Part shown: in pieces, positions 25,170-37,356 of the stretch
Numbering within the stretch: position 1 is the stretch's first letter
Layout of the letters: every line of letters starts with the position of its first letter
Assembly (NCBI GenBank): GCA_034766995.1
Contig: CM068320.1
Coordinates: 16,883,687-16,947,686 of the forward strand
DNA length: 64,000 bases
DNA from: Acanthacorydalis orientalis
Taxonomy: Eukaryota > Arthropoda > Insecta > Megaloptera > Corydalidae
Reading direction: 5' to 3'
The notes under the pieces: model-generated
Database searches by the model: none
The model's input: the letters and a program-made list of their open reading frames with translations, nothing else
What the model was told of the DNA's origin: nothing
Made by a program: the position numbers and the translations under genes

Positions 25170-25590
25170 GTTTTTCTAATCAAATATGCACAATAAATAA
25201 TTATTTATCCTTCTTGATCACTTGTGCGCATTTCGATGGCGATGCCATCATTCTCAGGATGTTAAAGCAGGGAAGAAACTTAATGTATTTAATAATCAAA
25301 TTTATTTTCAACTATATTAAATATTTCAAATTAGAAAATTAACAATATAATCTATTTAATTTTCATATCGATGAAATTATATTTCAAAATATATTATTTT
25401 GAATTTTATATGTAAATTTAACCTAATTTATGCAGGAGAAATGTTAACATATTCGTTGATCACCAAGATACAGAAAATCACAATCTTGTCGCTCTGAGGA
25501 TAATGGCATTGCCATTGAAATGCGCGTAAGCGACAAATCGAAATGAACCAATAATAATTTATTAAATAATATGATGAAAAGATTTTGGTG
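25170..25590. mobile_element. Foldback MITE
   Basis: The inner arms are CACTTGTGCGCATTTCGATGGC (from 25218) and its inverse ending CGCGTAAGCGAC (to 25533). They continue outward through AATAATTATT-type sequence. The family consensus arm reads TTTTTCTAATCA...GTTCAATAATTAATTATT, then GCGCATTTCGATGGC. The interior is AT-rich, with no transposase, although chance open frames cover parts of it. Copies are at 40.9 kb and, split by a mariner, at 55.7/56.4 kb. Confidence 0.75.
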
Positions 25591-25714
25591 ACATGAAAAA
25601 AAATCACTTATGAAAGTCAATTTCATTACAGAGTCAGAACTGTTTTGTGATAAAATATCTGTTGATTTTCATTTACTTGAATCAGCTTAATAGTAAATAA
25701 AAAATTCAATGTAG

Positions 25715-25822
25715 ATTAAAATAAAAATGTTTTTTGAAAGGTCTGTATTTCCTGACTTATATTCGTCTAAAACTGTTAGTCTTGTTAAGAGTAATTGTAA
25801 TAGAAAATATCGTATTTAAGGA
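25715..25822. repeat. Duplicated segment, copy 1
   Basis: About 105 bp ending ATATCGTATTTAAG match 28300-28405 at roughly 85 percent by eye. The similarity stops exactly at the left end of mariner derivative C3. Confidence 0.75.
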
Positions 25823-26386
25823 TTTGGTTGGTAGGAAAATAATTGTAGTTTTTGTTTTCTGAATTCTAACATTATTTTTTTTAATGAAAGTGTAATTTCA
25901 TCGTATTCAAGTTAATATCATTTTAAAGTGCATATTTTGGTCTGTATTATTTGGTAACATCAGTTTTGGTTCTATTATTAATTGGGCTATTAAATTAAAG
26001 ATGGAAAAGGAGCAAATAATAGCAATTTTTGTAGGAATCCAAAACTGGTAGTAGAGTAGCAGGAATTGCTCATAAATTAACGATGCTATTGATGTGGGTA
26101 TTGTTAAGGAACGTACGGTGTAGTGGTGGTTCTAAAAATTTCGTCCTGTGGAAAAGAGCCATGAAGCTATAGAAGGTCGCTTGCGCACTTCTTCAGTTCA
26201 TAACGAGCAACTGAAGGCGATAGTTGAATCAGAACCACGCACAATAATCCAAAAGCTTACACAAAAGTTAGGGGTTAGTTATCCAACAGTTCTAGACCAC
26301 TTAAAACAGCTAGGAAAATCAAAAATGAGAAAAATGCATATAAAGTTGAAAGTTATAAACAGCAATTATTTTTCAACCAACCTTAA
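25823..26386 (+). mobile_element. TTAGGTTGG mariner derivative, copy C3
   Basis: Left end TTTGGTTGGTAGGAAAATAATTG, inverse right end at 26371-26386. A start codon at about 26000 is followed by a frame that stops early. The second helix-turn-helix is in the open frame 26148-26396 (residues about 13-60, from RTSSVHNEQLKAIVESEP to PTVLDHLKQLGKSK). The catalytic domain is missing; the sequence passes from that motif almost directly to the right end. Similar in structure and length (564 bp) to C4 and C6. Confidence 0.87.
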
Positions 26387-26399
26387 TATATTTTAGAAA

Positions 26400-27250
26400 A
26401 AAATTTAGAATTTATAAAATGTTTCATCTCCTTTATAGTTAATTAATCATTTTTACGGACCTATATTTAAATTTTTTCTTGAAACATTTTATAATTGTAT
26501 AGTCAACTTGAAACGATATTTTATATCAATAAAAAAATCCTTTTAATAATGAACTTAATTAAAATGTTGCTATTATCATTTTTTAATTAATAAAATCTTA
26601 CGTTCATTTACTAGATATTTTTTAAACTTCAGTTTTTATTCAGTATATTATTAAAATTGTATCAACTATAAGAATGGGTTATTGTTTATAAGAGAAAAAG
26701 TTTATATCTCTTGAGATCTCATTAAGATAAGAAACTTCACCTTACTATTTTACTAAAACATAGTCAAACTTCAAACAATTTTTTATTTTTTTTTTATTTT
26801 CATCCTCTAGAAATACTAACAATCGTTTATATATACTGAAATATTTTATATGTTAATACTTTAATTTTTTTATATTTTATTACAATATTGTAAGATCTTT
26901 GAAAATGAAATATTATACTTAATAATCTTAAACTGTGTTATATATATATATATATATATAACTTTATATAAGAAAAACATAGTTTGTAAAAGCTGTCACT
27001 GCATCCGCTCATGTGGAAAAGTAAATAACATTTAAACACATTCTACACACAGTTGTTTAGAGAAGTCTCATCTTTGGCGTCAGAATCTTACTGCAGACAT
27101 TATTGTAATAAAGACAGCACATAAAAAGAATCGGAAATAAATATTCTGCAGATTTATACGTTTTTATTAGTCGCTTAATAAAGGTTACAATCACAGATTT
27201 ACTTTCATATTTTACTGGATTTTTTATGTTGTTTTATGATAGATATTGTT
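26400..27250. other. AT-rich non-coding stretch
   Basis: Only a short TA run near 26940-26960. A patch of mixed composition at about 27000-27130 shows no coding pattern. Confidence 0.55.
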
Positions 27251-27255
27251 TTACA

Positions 27256-27265
27256 ATATATATCT

Positions 27266-27320
<55 letters not shown>

Positions 27321-27336
27321 TCTATCTATATATATA
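27256..27336. repeat. (TA)n microsatellite
   Basis: TA repeats with TATC units. Confidence 0.97.
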
Positions 27337-28020
27337 TACTGTATAAAATAAAATGAAATTTAATGAATGCAAATCCATTATGAATAAATAAATTCTGTAT
27401 ATAAAAATAAACAAGGGAACATGAAGTCCATAAATATTGAAAGGTATTTTTAAATGTTCATGTAAAAAGAATATACGAGTAAACATAAATAATTATATAA
27501 CATTTATAAATGTGTATTTATTATTGTTTTAAAAACAAATTTTTAAATATAAATTAATAATATCCTTCTATATTGTCATAAAACATAATATTAAAATAAA
27601 ATAATAAAATAAAAATTATCAAGGGAATCTTTATGAAACTGCATACTTTTAATGTAATATAATATTCCAATTTTTTTATATATGAATGTTTTCTGCTAGA
27701 ATTTTAATGAATAGTACTTAATTATTAATGGTTATTCATCTCTGGTGTAATACAGAAAACAATTTTCAACATTGTCTAAACGCTTAAGTTTTTTTAGTAA
27801 TAACAAAATAATTTATTTAAAGTATATTAACAGATTTAGTTTATTACTTTAGTATTTTAGTTCAATTTATTATAATTGTATTATGTTAAATAGTATTTTT
27901 ATGTTATTTCACTTTAAAAAATAATTACTTTACGAATTTCACAATATTCACAATTACACATTTACAATTTCATTTTATAATAATTACATTAAATTAATAA
28001 GACTATATACATGCACATAC

Positions 28021-28043
28021 CTACGCACGCACACACACACACA

Positions 28044-28079
<36 letters not shown>
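28021..28079. repeat. (CA)n(TA)n microsatellite
   Basis: A CA/CG-containing run followed by a TA run. Confidence 0.96.
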
Positions 28080-28080
<1 letters not shown>

Positions 28081-28299
28081 CAGGATACCACACGAAAGTA
28101 TAAAAAAAAAAACAAAAAAAATAAAAACACTATGTATCCCCCATTTAATATTTTAGCTCAATTGTATTTTAGTATTGAATTGAACTAAAATACTAAATAA
28201 AAAATAACATGACTTTTTTTAACTCCTGAGCCCCAATTCAATATATCCATGTGGAAACTTGATTTGAATTACCCTATATATAATTATTTTAAAGTAAAT

Positions 28300-28405
28300 T
28301 AAAATGTAAATGTTTTTCGAAAGATCTATATTTTCTGAATTATATTCGTCTAATGCTTTTAGTCTTTTTAAGAGTAATAGTGATTGAAAATATCGTATTT
28401 AAGTA
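28300..28405. repeat. Duplicated segment, copy 2, without the mariner
   Basis: The partner of 25715-25822. Here the ATATCGTATTTAAG end continues into unrelated AT-rich sequence instead of a mariner terminus. Confidence 0.75.
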
Positions 28406-29339
28406 TTTTTTCGAGAAGTATGTATAAAATATTTTTTATCTATTTTATTCTATTATATTCATATTTATTTTCAAAATTGTATAGAAAATTTGGTAGACAT
28501 GGTAGAAAAGTGTAGGATATTATTCCGTACTTTATTTCTCATATATAAAGTAAGTTCCAAAATAATCTCATGTAGAAAAAAGAGATTACATTTTAATAAA
28601 AGTATATAAAAAAAAATCGGAACTCAAAAGAAACACACAAAAAATATTCGTATCGTAGGAAAGTCTTTATATTTTCTTAAATAGTAAAATAGAATTACCT
28701 ACCCTCAAAATTGATATTTCATACTCAAATCAAAACTTCAGAAATTTTGCCACAAATGAGAGATACTTTCTTAGAAAAATTAGTTAAAATTCGATTGACT
28801 GAGAAGTATTCAAATTGATATTATTCAGTCGTTCACTCAGGATTTAATATGGGGGAAGGAGAGTTGAACGGATAAAAAAATGTTTAATATGAAGTCAATA
28901 AAATTCATTAGATGATTATAAAAAAATATATAAGGAATAAAATCCAGTTTTCTGTTCTTTTTACAATGCTCTTGAATTACTTCAGTTGTGGTTATATTAA
29001 TCTCTCTATGTATATAGGAGCATTTTCACATAATGATTTTGTTTTGTTTTCTAGTGTTTTTTCCCTTTTCCTTTGAGAGGTACCATGATCCATTGCCATC
29101 CTAGGTGGGGGCCACTGATACTATTTTAGATATTTTTTTAACCAAAAATATTTTTAACACTTATCAATGTATACTTTGTTTGCAAAAATATAATGGTTAA
29201 CGAAATAATGTATTGTTAATAAAGTAAATTGATTTTTTTCTCGTATACGGACATGTGGCCATATTTCTCCAAGTGGTCAAGTCATATTGTATTTTCATCT
29301 AACTAGAAATATTTGTTTTATTTAAGTTAATTTTAAATT

Positions 29340-29341
29340 TA

Positions 29342-29379
<38 letters not shown>

Positions 29380-29387
29380 CATACATT

Positions 29388-29438
<51 letters not shown>
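29340..29438. repeat. (TA)n microsatellite
   Basis: TA repeats with TACA and TTTA interruptions. Confidence 0.97.
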
Positions 29439-29443
<5 letters not shown>

Positions 29444-30090
29444 TCAGTTAACGAAAACGGTTAAAAATTGAATAATATATGGTAATAACAAACAACAATA
29501 AATATGAATTATACAATAAAGAACAAATTTCTATATTCAGGTGATATTGTATATTGTTTAATAGACTGAAATTAATAAAAATTGATTAATAACTAACATA
29601 TTTAAATTAAAAAACAAATAAAAACAAAATAACTACAGGAATAATTATTTTTTCATGCGCAAAATTAAAAAGATATTAATTTTTTAATATTTTGGCATTG
29701 AAGTATATTCTTTTTTGGAAAATACGGATATTAAAGATAAAATAAAGAAAACCGTTCTTAGAATACCAAAAATAATAAAATATAATACTTGTAATTATTA
29801 AATTTTTCTACACAGCTAGTATTTTCAATTACCTAAAATGATTAAAATACATTTTTTTAAATGTCATCATTCAAAATGCAACTACGCATTTCATTTATGT
29901 TTAACATTAACAATAATCATGACTGCCTGTTTACTATCCACTTATAATTGTTGTAATTAATTTCATAAATGTATTTACAAATGTATTTGTTATCATTTTA
30001 ACATGTCATCGTACAATTAATGGAAATGTATTAAACAATCTATTTTTTAACCAGTTGGCGATGAATAGTACTTAAATAAGATAGATTTAA

Positions 30091-30092
30091 AT

Positions 30093-30162
<70 letters not shown>

Positions 30163-30172
30163 ATATATATGC
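30091..30172. repeat. (CA)n(TA)n microsatellite
   Basis: A CA run, a long TA run, then TATG units. Confidence 0.97.
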
Positions 30173-30610
30173 TTATAGTTTTATTATGTGCTTATACAAA
30201 TGTATCATTGAAAAATCAGATTGAAATCTCTGAGAACTCTTTCGCAACAAACCGGATTGCCATTGAAATATATTTATTATATACAAAAAAGTTGAAATAT
30301 TATCTACACTAATCAAAATCCATCAGTTTCAACACGAAGATACTGTCATTATTAACAGTTCTAGAATATCATTTGTGATAATATAAAAATATTTTATTTC
30401 TTGTTCTTTAGTCTGACTTAGTTTCAACTGACTAGTAAAATAAACTATTATCGTTTGATCTACAGTAATACAAATAGATATTTAGATCAATAACCTTTAT
30501 TTTATTAGGGAGACGGTTTGTGAGCTTATTTTTCATTCCGTATAATAAAGTAAAAAATCGTCACATTCGAAAGACGAACAGTATTCTTGATTTCAACCTT
30601 ATGCTGATAC

Positions 30611-30706
30611 CATCAGCACCAAACCCTTAATGAATATTTTCTTTGGTGAATACATTGTTGCCGCAGTGTGTCTGCACGATATCCTGAATTCACGCGACCA
30701 GACTTC
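30611..30706 (-). other. Candidate exon with signal-peptide-like start
   Basis: On the minus strand a strong acceptor (CTTTTCATTTATTCCTATAATAG) precedes 96 nt of mixed composition ending at ATG|GTATCA. An ATG at 30655 with A at -3 opens MYSPKKIFIKGLVLM, a basic start followed by a hydrophobic run like a signal peptide. The preceding 51 nt would be 5' UTR. Without the splice the frame stops three codons later. Another frame is open across the same segment (SGRVNSGYRADTLRQQC), so the frame is not certain. No mature-peptide exon was found downstream. Confidence 0.25.
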
Positions 30707-31199
30707 CTATTATAGGAATAAATGAAAAGAGAAGTAAACAAAAATAACCCAAATACGTTTAAATATCTCAAACGTAATATTGGACACGCTGTTACAAATA
30801 TTGAAAAACACATACAGGTACACACACACACATAAAGATAGAATAAGCTATAAGACATATTGGATGACAGTAAGTTTTTTACAATAACAACATTTGTTAT
30901 ATAGTCGATTTTTATTTATTTTTTACTTAACTAAAGAAAATGTTTAACGATTTATTTTTATTAAAAAAACAAAATTATTACTAAATATTCTAGTCAACTA
31001 CAAGATAAGAAATGAAGGTAAAAATATTTTCTCACTGAAGAATTCAATAAATTAAAAGACATTAGATCAGTTATTATTTTCATTTTACTGTGAAAATGTA
31101 CATTATTTTACGTCATAAATATATCATTGGATTTATTATTCTATTAGACTTGGATTTGAGTAACTTTCATCATTTTTAAGCTGGTCATAAGAACAGAAA

Positions 31200-31206
31200 T
31201 TATATA

Positions 31207-31249
<43 letters not shown>

Positions 31250-31275
31250 GTTATATATATATATATATATATGTG

Positions 31276-31310
<35 letters not shown>
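31200..31310. repeat. (TA)n microsatellite abutting a mariner relic
   Basis: TA repeats with TATG interruptions, ending at the left terminus of the 31.3-kb element. Confidence 0.97.
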
Positions 31311-31312
<2 letters not shown>

Positions 31313-32030
31313 GGTCGTTTGACAAGTTTGATAAATTTCTATGAAATGGCGCCATAATTCATACGGTAATGTCACGACTATCAAATGTCACTTTTCAAAG
31401 TAGCATAGGCGAAATTTCAACTAGAAACGACGCGTTGTTCACATTCTACTGATGTTTGAAGGGATCATTGTAGCAGTTTCCGAAAAAATTTTAAAAAAGA
31501 ACAGGATTTTTTCGATTCGTTACCACGGATGAAAGATGGATCTGCCAATATACACTTGAGTTGAAGCAACAATTATAGAAGTGGATAAAGACTGGTGAAA
31601 GTGCTCTGAAAATAATAACAGAAGCTTACTATGCAACATTAATGGAGCGTTTGAATAAAGACCTAAAACAAAAACGGTCAAGATTGACGCATAAAAAAGT
31701 GCTCTCTCACCAGGACAACGCGCCGTCCCACAAATCGACGGTCGTAATGGCAAAAATGCAAGAATTAGGCTTGGAATTGATTTTTCACTCCCCCTTTCCC
31801 CGGATTTGGCCCCCATGCGACCTTTTCCTCTTTCTAAATTTAAAATTTATCTCGATGGAAAGAAATTCTCGTCGAATGATGATGTCATCGCCGCTGTCAA
31901 TGCGTATTTGTAGACTCGCTGAATCAAGTGTATAACCCGCAATGGAGACTATGTTAAGAAATAAAATCGATTTTTTCCAAACAAAAAACGGCGTGTAACT
32001 TGTTTCTTTATCATACTTATTAAATGATTT
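31311..32030 (+). mobile_element. Mariner relic, GGGTCG family, copy 1
   Basis: The left end GTGGGTCGTTTGACAAGT and the right end (complement AAATCATTTAATAAGTATG) match the termini of the 47.4-kb copy. TA tracts lie on both sides. The leader sequence AATGGCGCC, the TTGTTCACATTCTAC block and the 3' block AACGGCGTGTAACTTG are shared with that copy. The helix-turn-helix region and a further piece between the first catalytic residue and ITEAYYATL are deleted. Confidence 0.85.
31642..31935 (+). pseudogene. Decayed mariner transposase fragment
   Basis: A 97-codon frame keeps the middle of the catalytic core. HQDNAPSHKS supplies the second aspartate, and PPCDLFLF supplies the third, 34 residues between them. 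The usual PYSPDLAP before the third aspartate reads SPFPRIWP, the mark of a pair of compensating shifts. Upstream, ITEAYYATLMERL is readable in the same frame. The tail beyond the third aspartate is out of frame with its relatives. Clearly dead. Confidence 0.85.
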
Positions 32031-32033
32031 ATT

Positions 32034-32035
<2 letters not shown>

Positions 32036-32088
<53 letters not shown>
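32036..32088. repeat. (TA)n microsatellite
   Basis: A perfect TA run next to the right end of the mariner relic. Confidence 0.97.
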
Positions 32089-32090
<2 letters not shown>

Positions 32091-32288
32091 CCTATAGCTA
32101 ATAAATATTTGTTTGTTTTTAACAAAAACACAAAGACATAGTTCATAATAAATGAAAGTAAAGTTTTGAAGACATTTGTAATAAAATTATATGTATTTAA
32201 TAGATGAATCAATTTAAAGATTTTAATTAAAAATTTCAATATTTAAGAAAGAGTTATCTTTAATTTTAAATAAGTTTATTTTTTCAAG

Positions 32289-32290
<2 letters not shown>

Positions 32291-32332
<42 letters not shown>
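32291..32332. repeat. (TA)n microsatellite
   Basis: A perfect TA run. Confidence 0.96.
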
Positions 32333-32336
<4 letters not shown>

Positions 32337-32339
32337 TAA

Positions 32340-35000
32340 TTTTTTTGAATTATATTACAAAATGTAAAATACATTTCGAAAAAACGAAAAAAAATATAAC
32401 AATTAATTCCGATAAAAATAATAGTCAACGAAAATCATATCTTAAGGTATAATTCATAAAAGTATAATTATTAAAAGTTTGTTTGAAAGAGTTGTTTGAT
32501 GAATTTGTACGAAAATTTTGAAACTGGTCCGAATAAGATTAAAATTATGAACATTTTTACTGCTGTATGAGTTAAATTTATAACTGGAATGCGATTTGTA
32601 ATTTTCATAGCAAGTTTGAACAAATAAAATAATGAAATATATTATGCACCAATTTTCTAACAATATTTTTGAAAGAATATCAAAATTAATAAATAAATAT
32701 TAATGATTTTCGAACTACAACTAAAAATAGTTGTGTAGAGAATTATATCTGAGTGAGTAGTGCTGCTTTAAATCTGAATTCGTTTCTAGTTCCTGAAAAG
32801 AAAAGACATATACGAATTGCACCCTTTACTATTTTATTGATCTACCCTTAGTTCTGTGTGTTGGATGTTTATAAATATCTGAAAGTTTATTTTACAAACT
32901 ACTAACATTATGTTAATATTTTTGTTGTGGTGCGAAAATTCTACAAAGAGTTTAAATTTAAAATTTGGTTAATATAAAACAGATATATTTTTAACATTTC
33001 AGTATGTTTTATAATAAAAATGTTACACAGTCCAATAAAACAGTGTTTTAGGTGTTGATAACAAATAAATCGATAAATATTTATTTAATTTTTAAGGAAA
33101 ATATTAGCAAGTTACATGTAATTTTTAATAATGGTTAGCATTAAAAGATGTTAGAAAATATATCATGGATTCGAATTCAACTTAATGGTAAATGATATTT
33201 TTTTCTATAAAAATATTTTCATAAGAAAAAATTAAAAAAAGTATACACTATACATTATTGTACTATTATATATTTTTATATTTTTTTATACAAAGCTTCT
33301 ATTTTTTATTCATATAACTAAAATAAAAGAAATCAAATGTTTTGTCTTCAACTTTACTATTTATATTTTTTCTATTTTCATCCAATGAATTTAAATACAT
33401 ATTTTTTCCATATATATATATATATATATATCCATATAAATTATTATACTTTTAGTATCTTTTATTTTTTCTTAATAAATACTGTTTTCAAATAAATTTA
33501 AAAAAATAATTGAAATTCATTTTTATTAAATTTATGTGAACATTTCCTTCGGTATTTTTAATAATTTAATTCTACAAAGCATTCCATTAACGGCATCTTT
33601 CAATTTTATTATTAAATCGTAATTATTTTTCCAACATTTCCTATCGCTTTAATAAAATTCTCTTATGTTCGTGGACATTTTCTCCAATTTTATGCTTGAA
33701 AATAACACAGCAATTCACAATAAAATGAAAATATCTAGGTTATTTGCTAGTGAGCTAAAAAATTTTATTTGTTTCCTCTTTTTAATAAAGCAATAACCTT
33801 CTTCGTAGTGTTCCAGTATTTTATAATTATAAATTTCTAGCTAATTTATTTCTAATAATTGAAATAAGAAGAGCTTACTAAAAGGTGTTGCAATGATCTA
33901 CATTCATTATAGTATTGATGACGTAAATCTTGAATTCAACACTCATAATTAGCTGCTTCACTTGCCATTGAAAGTTGTCGAGAATTCTTCTTTTTTCGAT
34001 CTCCAGATAATTCTTTAAGTTCCTACTGTTAACGAAACTCTCATTCTGTCAGTAAATATCACGTAATCGAACAAAACACGAGAGAAGAATTAGAAAATGA
34101 GTTGTTAAAACAGAAAAGTTTAAGATACGTTTGAAAAAACTGTTATTTTATCGAACATAATTTCAATCAGGTGCAGATTAATTAAAATGTGTATTTTCAG
34201 AGCTTTCTCTAATTCAACTATGTATTTTCTCATTTATTTTATATCTAGAAAAAAACTTATTCATTTCTCGTCTACACCAAATATTTGTTTATCAAACTAA
34301 ATAAAAATAATTGAAACTACTGATCCACTATGACAAGTCTACATAATAGTGCTTACGAGTACCTTGTAGAGATCTAATAGAAAATATAATATATTTTTTA
34401 GCTTTCTGCAATAATATTTATCAACACATATGATAATAATATATTTTTGATAATATTTTGCTTTTTTTGAATGCATAGACTAAAATATTTATTCTTTCGC
34501 ATATTTTACAACAAATGAATCATTCGTTAAAACTTTTTCGGACATTTACAAATATGATAAATGTCTCGATCATAAATAATAAAAATATACGCTTTATAAC
34601 ATTAAAATTGTTCACTCTATCCATTCGGAAATCTATTGAAAATAGCAAAATTTTACAGTTTTACTATATTAGAACATAAATAAAACCGAATGTTGTTTTT
34701 AGAAGTATTTCACCTTTAATAGTATCAAATACAGGATAAATCAGAGGAATAAGTACTACGTCTACTGTAATTAAAGAGATATAAATACACAGTAAAACTA
34801 CACTGCTTCAGTCTGTAGGCTGTAAAATTCTTGTTACCATTGTAAACTTAAACAAAAGGGTTAATTTTAAATCTCAATTCCCAACGTTTATTGATACTAA
34901 CAGAAAAAATAATTACTTTCGAAGAATATTCGAACCGTTCCTTTATATAACATTTATTTTTAAATTTGTAAAAAAGTATAATTACTTATCCATATAAATA
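32340..35000. other. AT-rich non-coding stretch
   Basis: No gene or element recognised. Patches of mixed composition at 32740-32870 and 33880-34100 show no coding frame, and a short TA run lies at 33413-33432. Confidence 0.55.
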
Positions 35001-35008
35001 TATATATA

Positions 35009-36310
35009 ACAGGTGGGCTGAAAAGTTCGTAGGCTTGCATAGAAAAAAATTTTTTTTTGATAGAATTTGATTTTATTATTCAATATAGTTCCCTTCGAGG
35101 GCGATACAACGATTATAGCGGTCATACAATTTTTCGATACCATTTTTATAATACGATTTGTCTTTAGCCTCAAAATAGGCTTCAGTTTCGGCGATTACCT
35201 CTTCATCGGAGCAAAATTTCCGTCCAGCGAGCATCCTCTTGAGGTCTGAGAACAGAAAAATGTCGCTGGAGGCCAGATCTGGAGAGTACGGTGGATGCGG
35301 AAGCAATTCGAAGCCCAATTCTTGCAATTTCGCCATCGATTTCATTGATTTGTGACACGGTGCATTGTCTTGATGAAACAGCACTTTCTTCTTCTTCAAA
35401 TGAGGCTCCTTTTTCGCGATTTCGTCTTTTAAACGCTCCAATAACGCTACGTAATAGTCGCTGTTTATGGTTTTTCCCTTTTTAAGATAGTCAATGAATA
35501 TTATACCATGAGTATCCCAGAATACTGATGCCAGAACCTTGCCAGCCGACTTTTGCGTCTTTCCACGCTTTGGAGTCGGTTCATCACGTGCAGTCCACTC
35601 GGCTGACTGTCGATTGGACTCCGGTGTGAAATGATGGAGCCATGTTTCATCCATCGTCACATATCGACGCAAAAATTCGGATTTATTACGATTGAACAGC
35701 TCCAAACACTCCTTAGAATCATCGATTCGTTGTTGTTTTTGGTCGATTGTGAGCTCGCGCGGCACCCACTTTGAACAGAACTTTCGCATATCCAAATATT
35801 CATGCACGATATGACCAACACGTTCCTTTGATATCTTTAAGGTATTATTATTTATTCTCAGCTATCTCAATCAACTTCACTTTACGGTTATCAAAAATTA
35901 TTTTGTGGACTTTTTTGATGTTTTCGTCGGTAACAGCCTCTTTGGGGCGTCCACTGCGTGCATCGTCCTCGGTGCTCATTTCGCCTCGTTTAAATTTAGC
36001 AAACCACTTCTCTACGGTTGATTTTCCTGGTGCAGAGTCCCAATAATGTTTATTAAGCCAAGCCTTGGTTTCAACAGTATTTTTTTTCGCCAAAAAGCAA
36101 TGCTTTATTAACACACCAAATTCCTTTTTATCCATTTTTTCAAGGTAACAAAAGTTCTTTCACTAAAAATGCTATAACTCAGATACTAATAGTGCAACAG
36201 CTGTCAAATTTATACACGCGTCTTTTGAAGGTTAGGGCTAACTAAAAAGCATATGGATTTGATACTAGGAGCGCCATCTATGTCAGCCTACGAACTTTCA
36301 GCCCACCTGT
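35009..36310 (-). mobile_element. Near-complete mariner, ACAGGTGGGC family
   Basis: A full-length 1302-bp element with terminal repeats ACAGGTGGGCTGAAAAGTTC (left) and the inverse on the right, which has one A fewer. It is flanked by TA at 35007-35008 and 36311-36312 inside a TA tract. The transposase is on the minus strand. The start MDKKEF, the RSGRPKE linker and the ending EGNY place it in the mauritiana-like branch (Mos1/Mboumar relatives), from memory of that family. Confidence 0.95.
35076..36135 (-). pseudogene. Mariner transposase, full length but frameshifted once
   Basis: Two minus-strand frames, 36135-35848 (95 codons) and 35807-35076 (243 codons), together cover a normal transposase of about 345 residues. 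The first carries the DNA-binding half: KKEFGVLIKHCFLAKKNTV, the KSTVEKWFAKFKRGEMSTED helix-turn-helix region and the RSGRPKEAVTDENIKK linker. The second carries WVPREL and the catalytic triad at its residues 53 (TMDETW), 147 (HQDNAPCH) and 182 (SPDLASSD), with D34D spacing. The break is an AAT-rich insertion of apparently 10 nt near 35844-35857, which shifts the frame and introduces stops. All catalytic aspartates are intact, so the copy is recent. Confidence 0.93.
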
Positions 36311-36699
36311 TATATATATATAATATATATATAAATGATCCAGTGATGATGAAGTCGTTCCTGTGACTTATTTTTTTTGTCATGGTCTAATAAGTACATA
36401 CAGTTAAACTGCCTGCGACTGAAATATTCAAGTTAAAATGAATGCATCTCAGATTACGTGATTTTAATTCTGATTGGTTAAAATGGTAAACATTAATTCT
36501 TCATTCGTATGTAATTAATTGTTAAGATTAAAAAAGTGTTGAACCGTGTCATTCATAATAATGACGTAGACTAATAAGCATCTCGCTACATTTAAATTAA
36601 TATATAAAGCAATAGAATAAAATATAACACTTACTAGAAAAACATAATCATTCATTTGTTAATGTAAGCTGCTAAAAACATTATCCATTACAGTCAAGA

Positions 36700-36780
36700 A
36701 GGGAAATCGGAAGGAGGGAGCGGTGACGGGGTCTCCCTAAAGGTTGGTAAGCGTAGCGATCAGAGGGTCAAGGCCGCTAG
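36700..36780 (+). mobile_element. Helitron 3' end C
   Basis: A GC-rich block reading GGAGGGAGCGGTGACGGGG...AAGCGTAGCGATCAGAGGGTC ends in CTAG at 36777-36780 followed by T, with a weak hairpin just before. It aligns with the minus-strand ends at 17.83 and 21.44 kb, so it lies in the opposite orientation. The 5' limit is not visible. Confidence 0.6.
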
Positions 36781-36789
36781 TTTTATAAA

Positions 36790-37306
36790 TAATTAAAAAT
36801 AACTTTCATACTTTTCATTTTTTTGGATAATTTTTTAATCACTATAATCGATGTTAGTAATTAAGCCACATTGAGGTAGACTCGTTTAAATTAATTTTTA
36901 TTATTATTATGGGTATATACTTATATACTTTGAAATAGTTTCTTAAATTTAAAAAAAATAATAAAATTGGGTTACGTAATATTGAAATGTCAATATAAAG
37001 AATAAAAATAAAAAAATATTCCTGTAATTGTGTATACATTCATGTACAAAATAACAACAATCGATAATAAAATTAAAAATTTTATTTCTAAATACCATTT
37101 AATCCATTGTTATTTTTTTATAGTTAATTTCTATTATTTATGGCACAATAAATTAATAAAAAAGTTGTAATAATGATATATAAAAGGATATTAAATGCAC
37201 ATAATAAAAATAATAGTTAATAATGAAACTTTATTTATAGTTTTTTAGTTATTAAAATTTAGTTACTGATTAAATTTTTAAATTTTATTATCAACTGTAA
37301 AAACGG

Positions 37307-37356
<50 letters not shown>

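Noticed and set aside
24974..25342. 122-codon plus-strand open frame
   Set aside because: It runs into and through the left arm of a foldback MITE and has the composition of chance translation.
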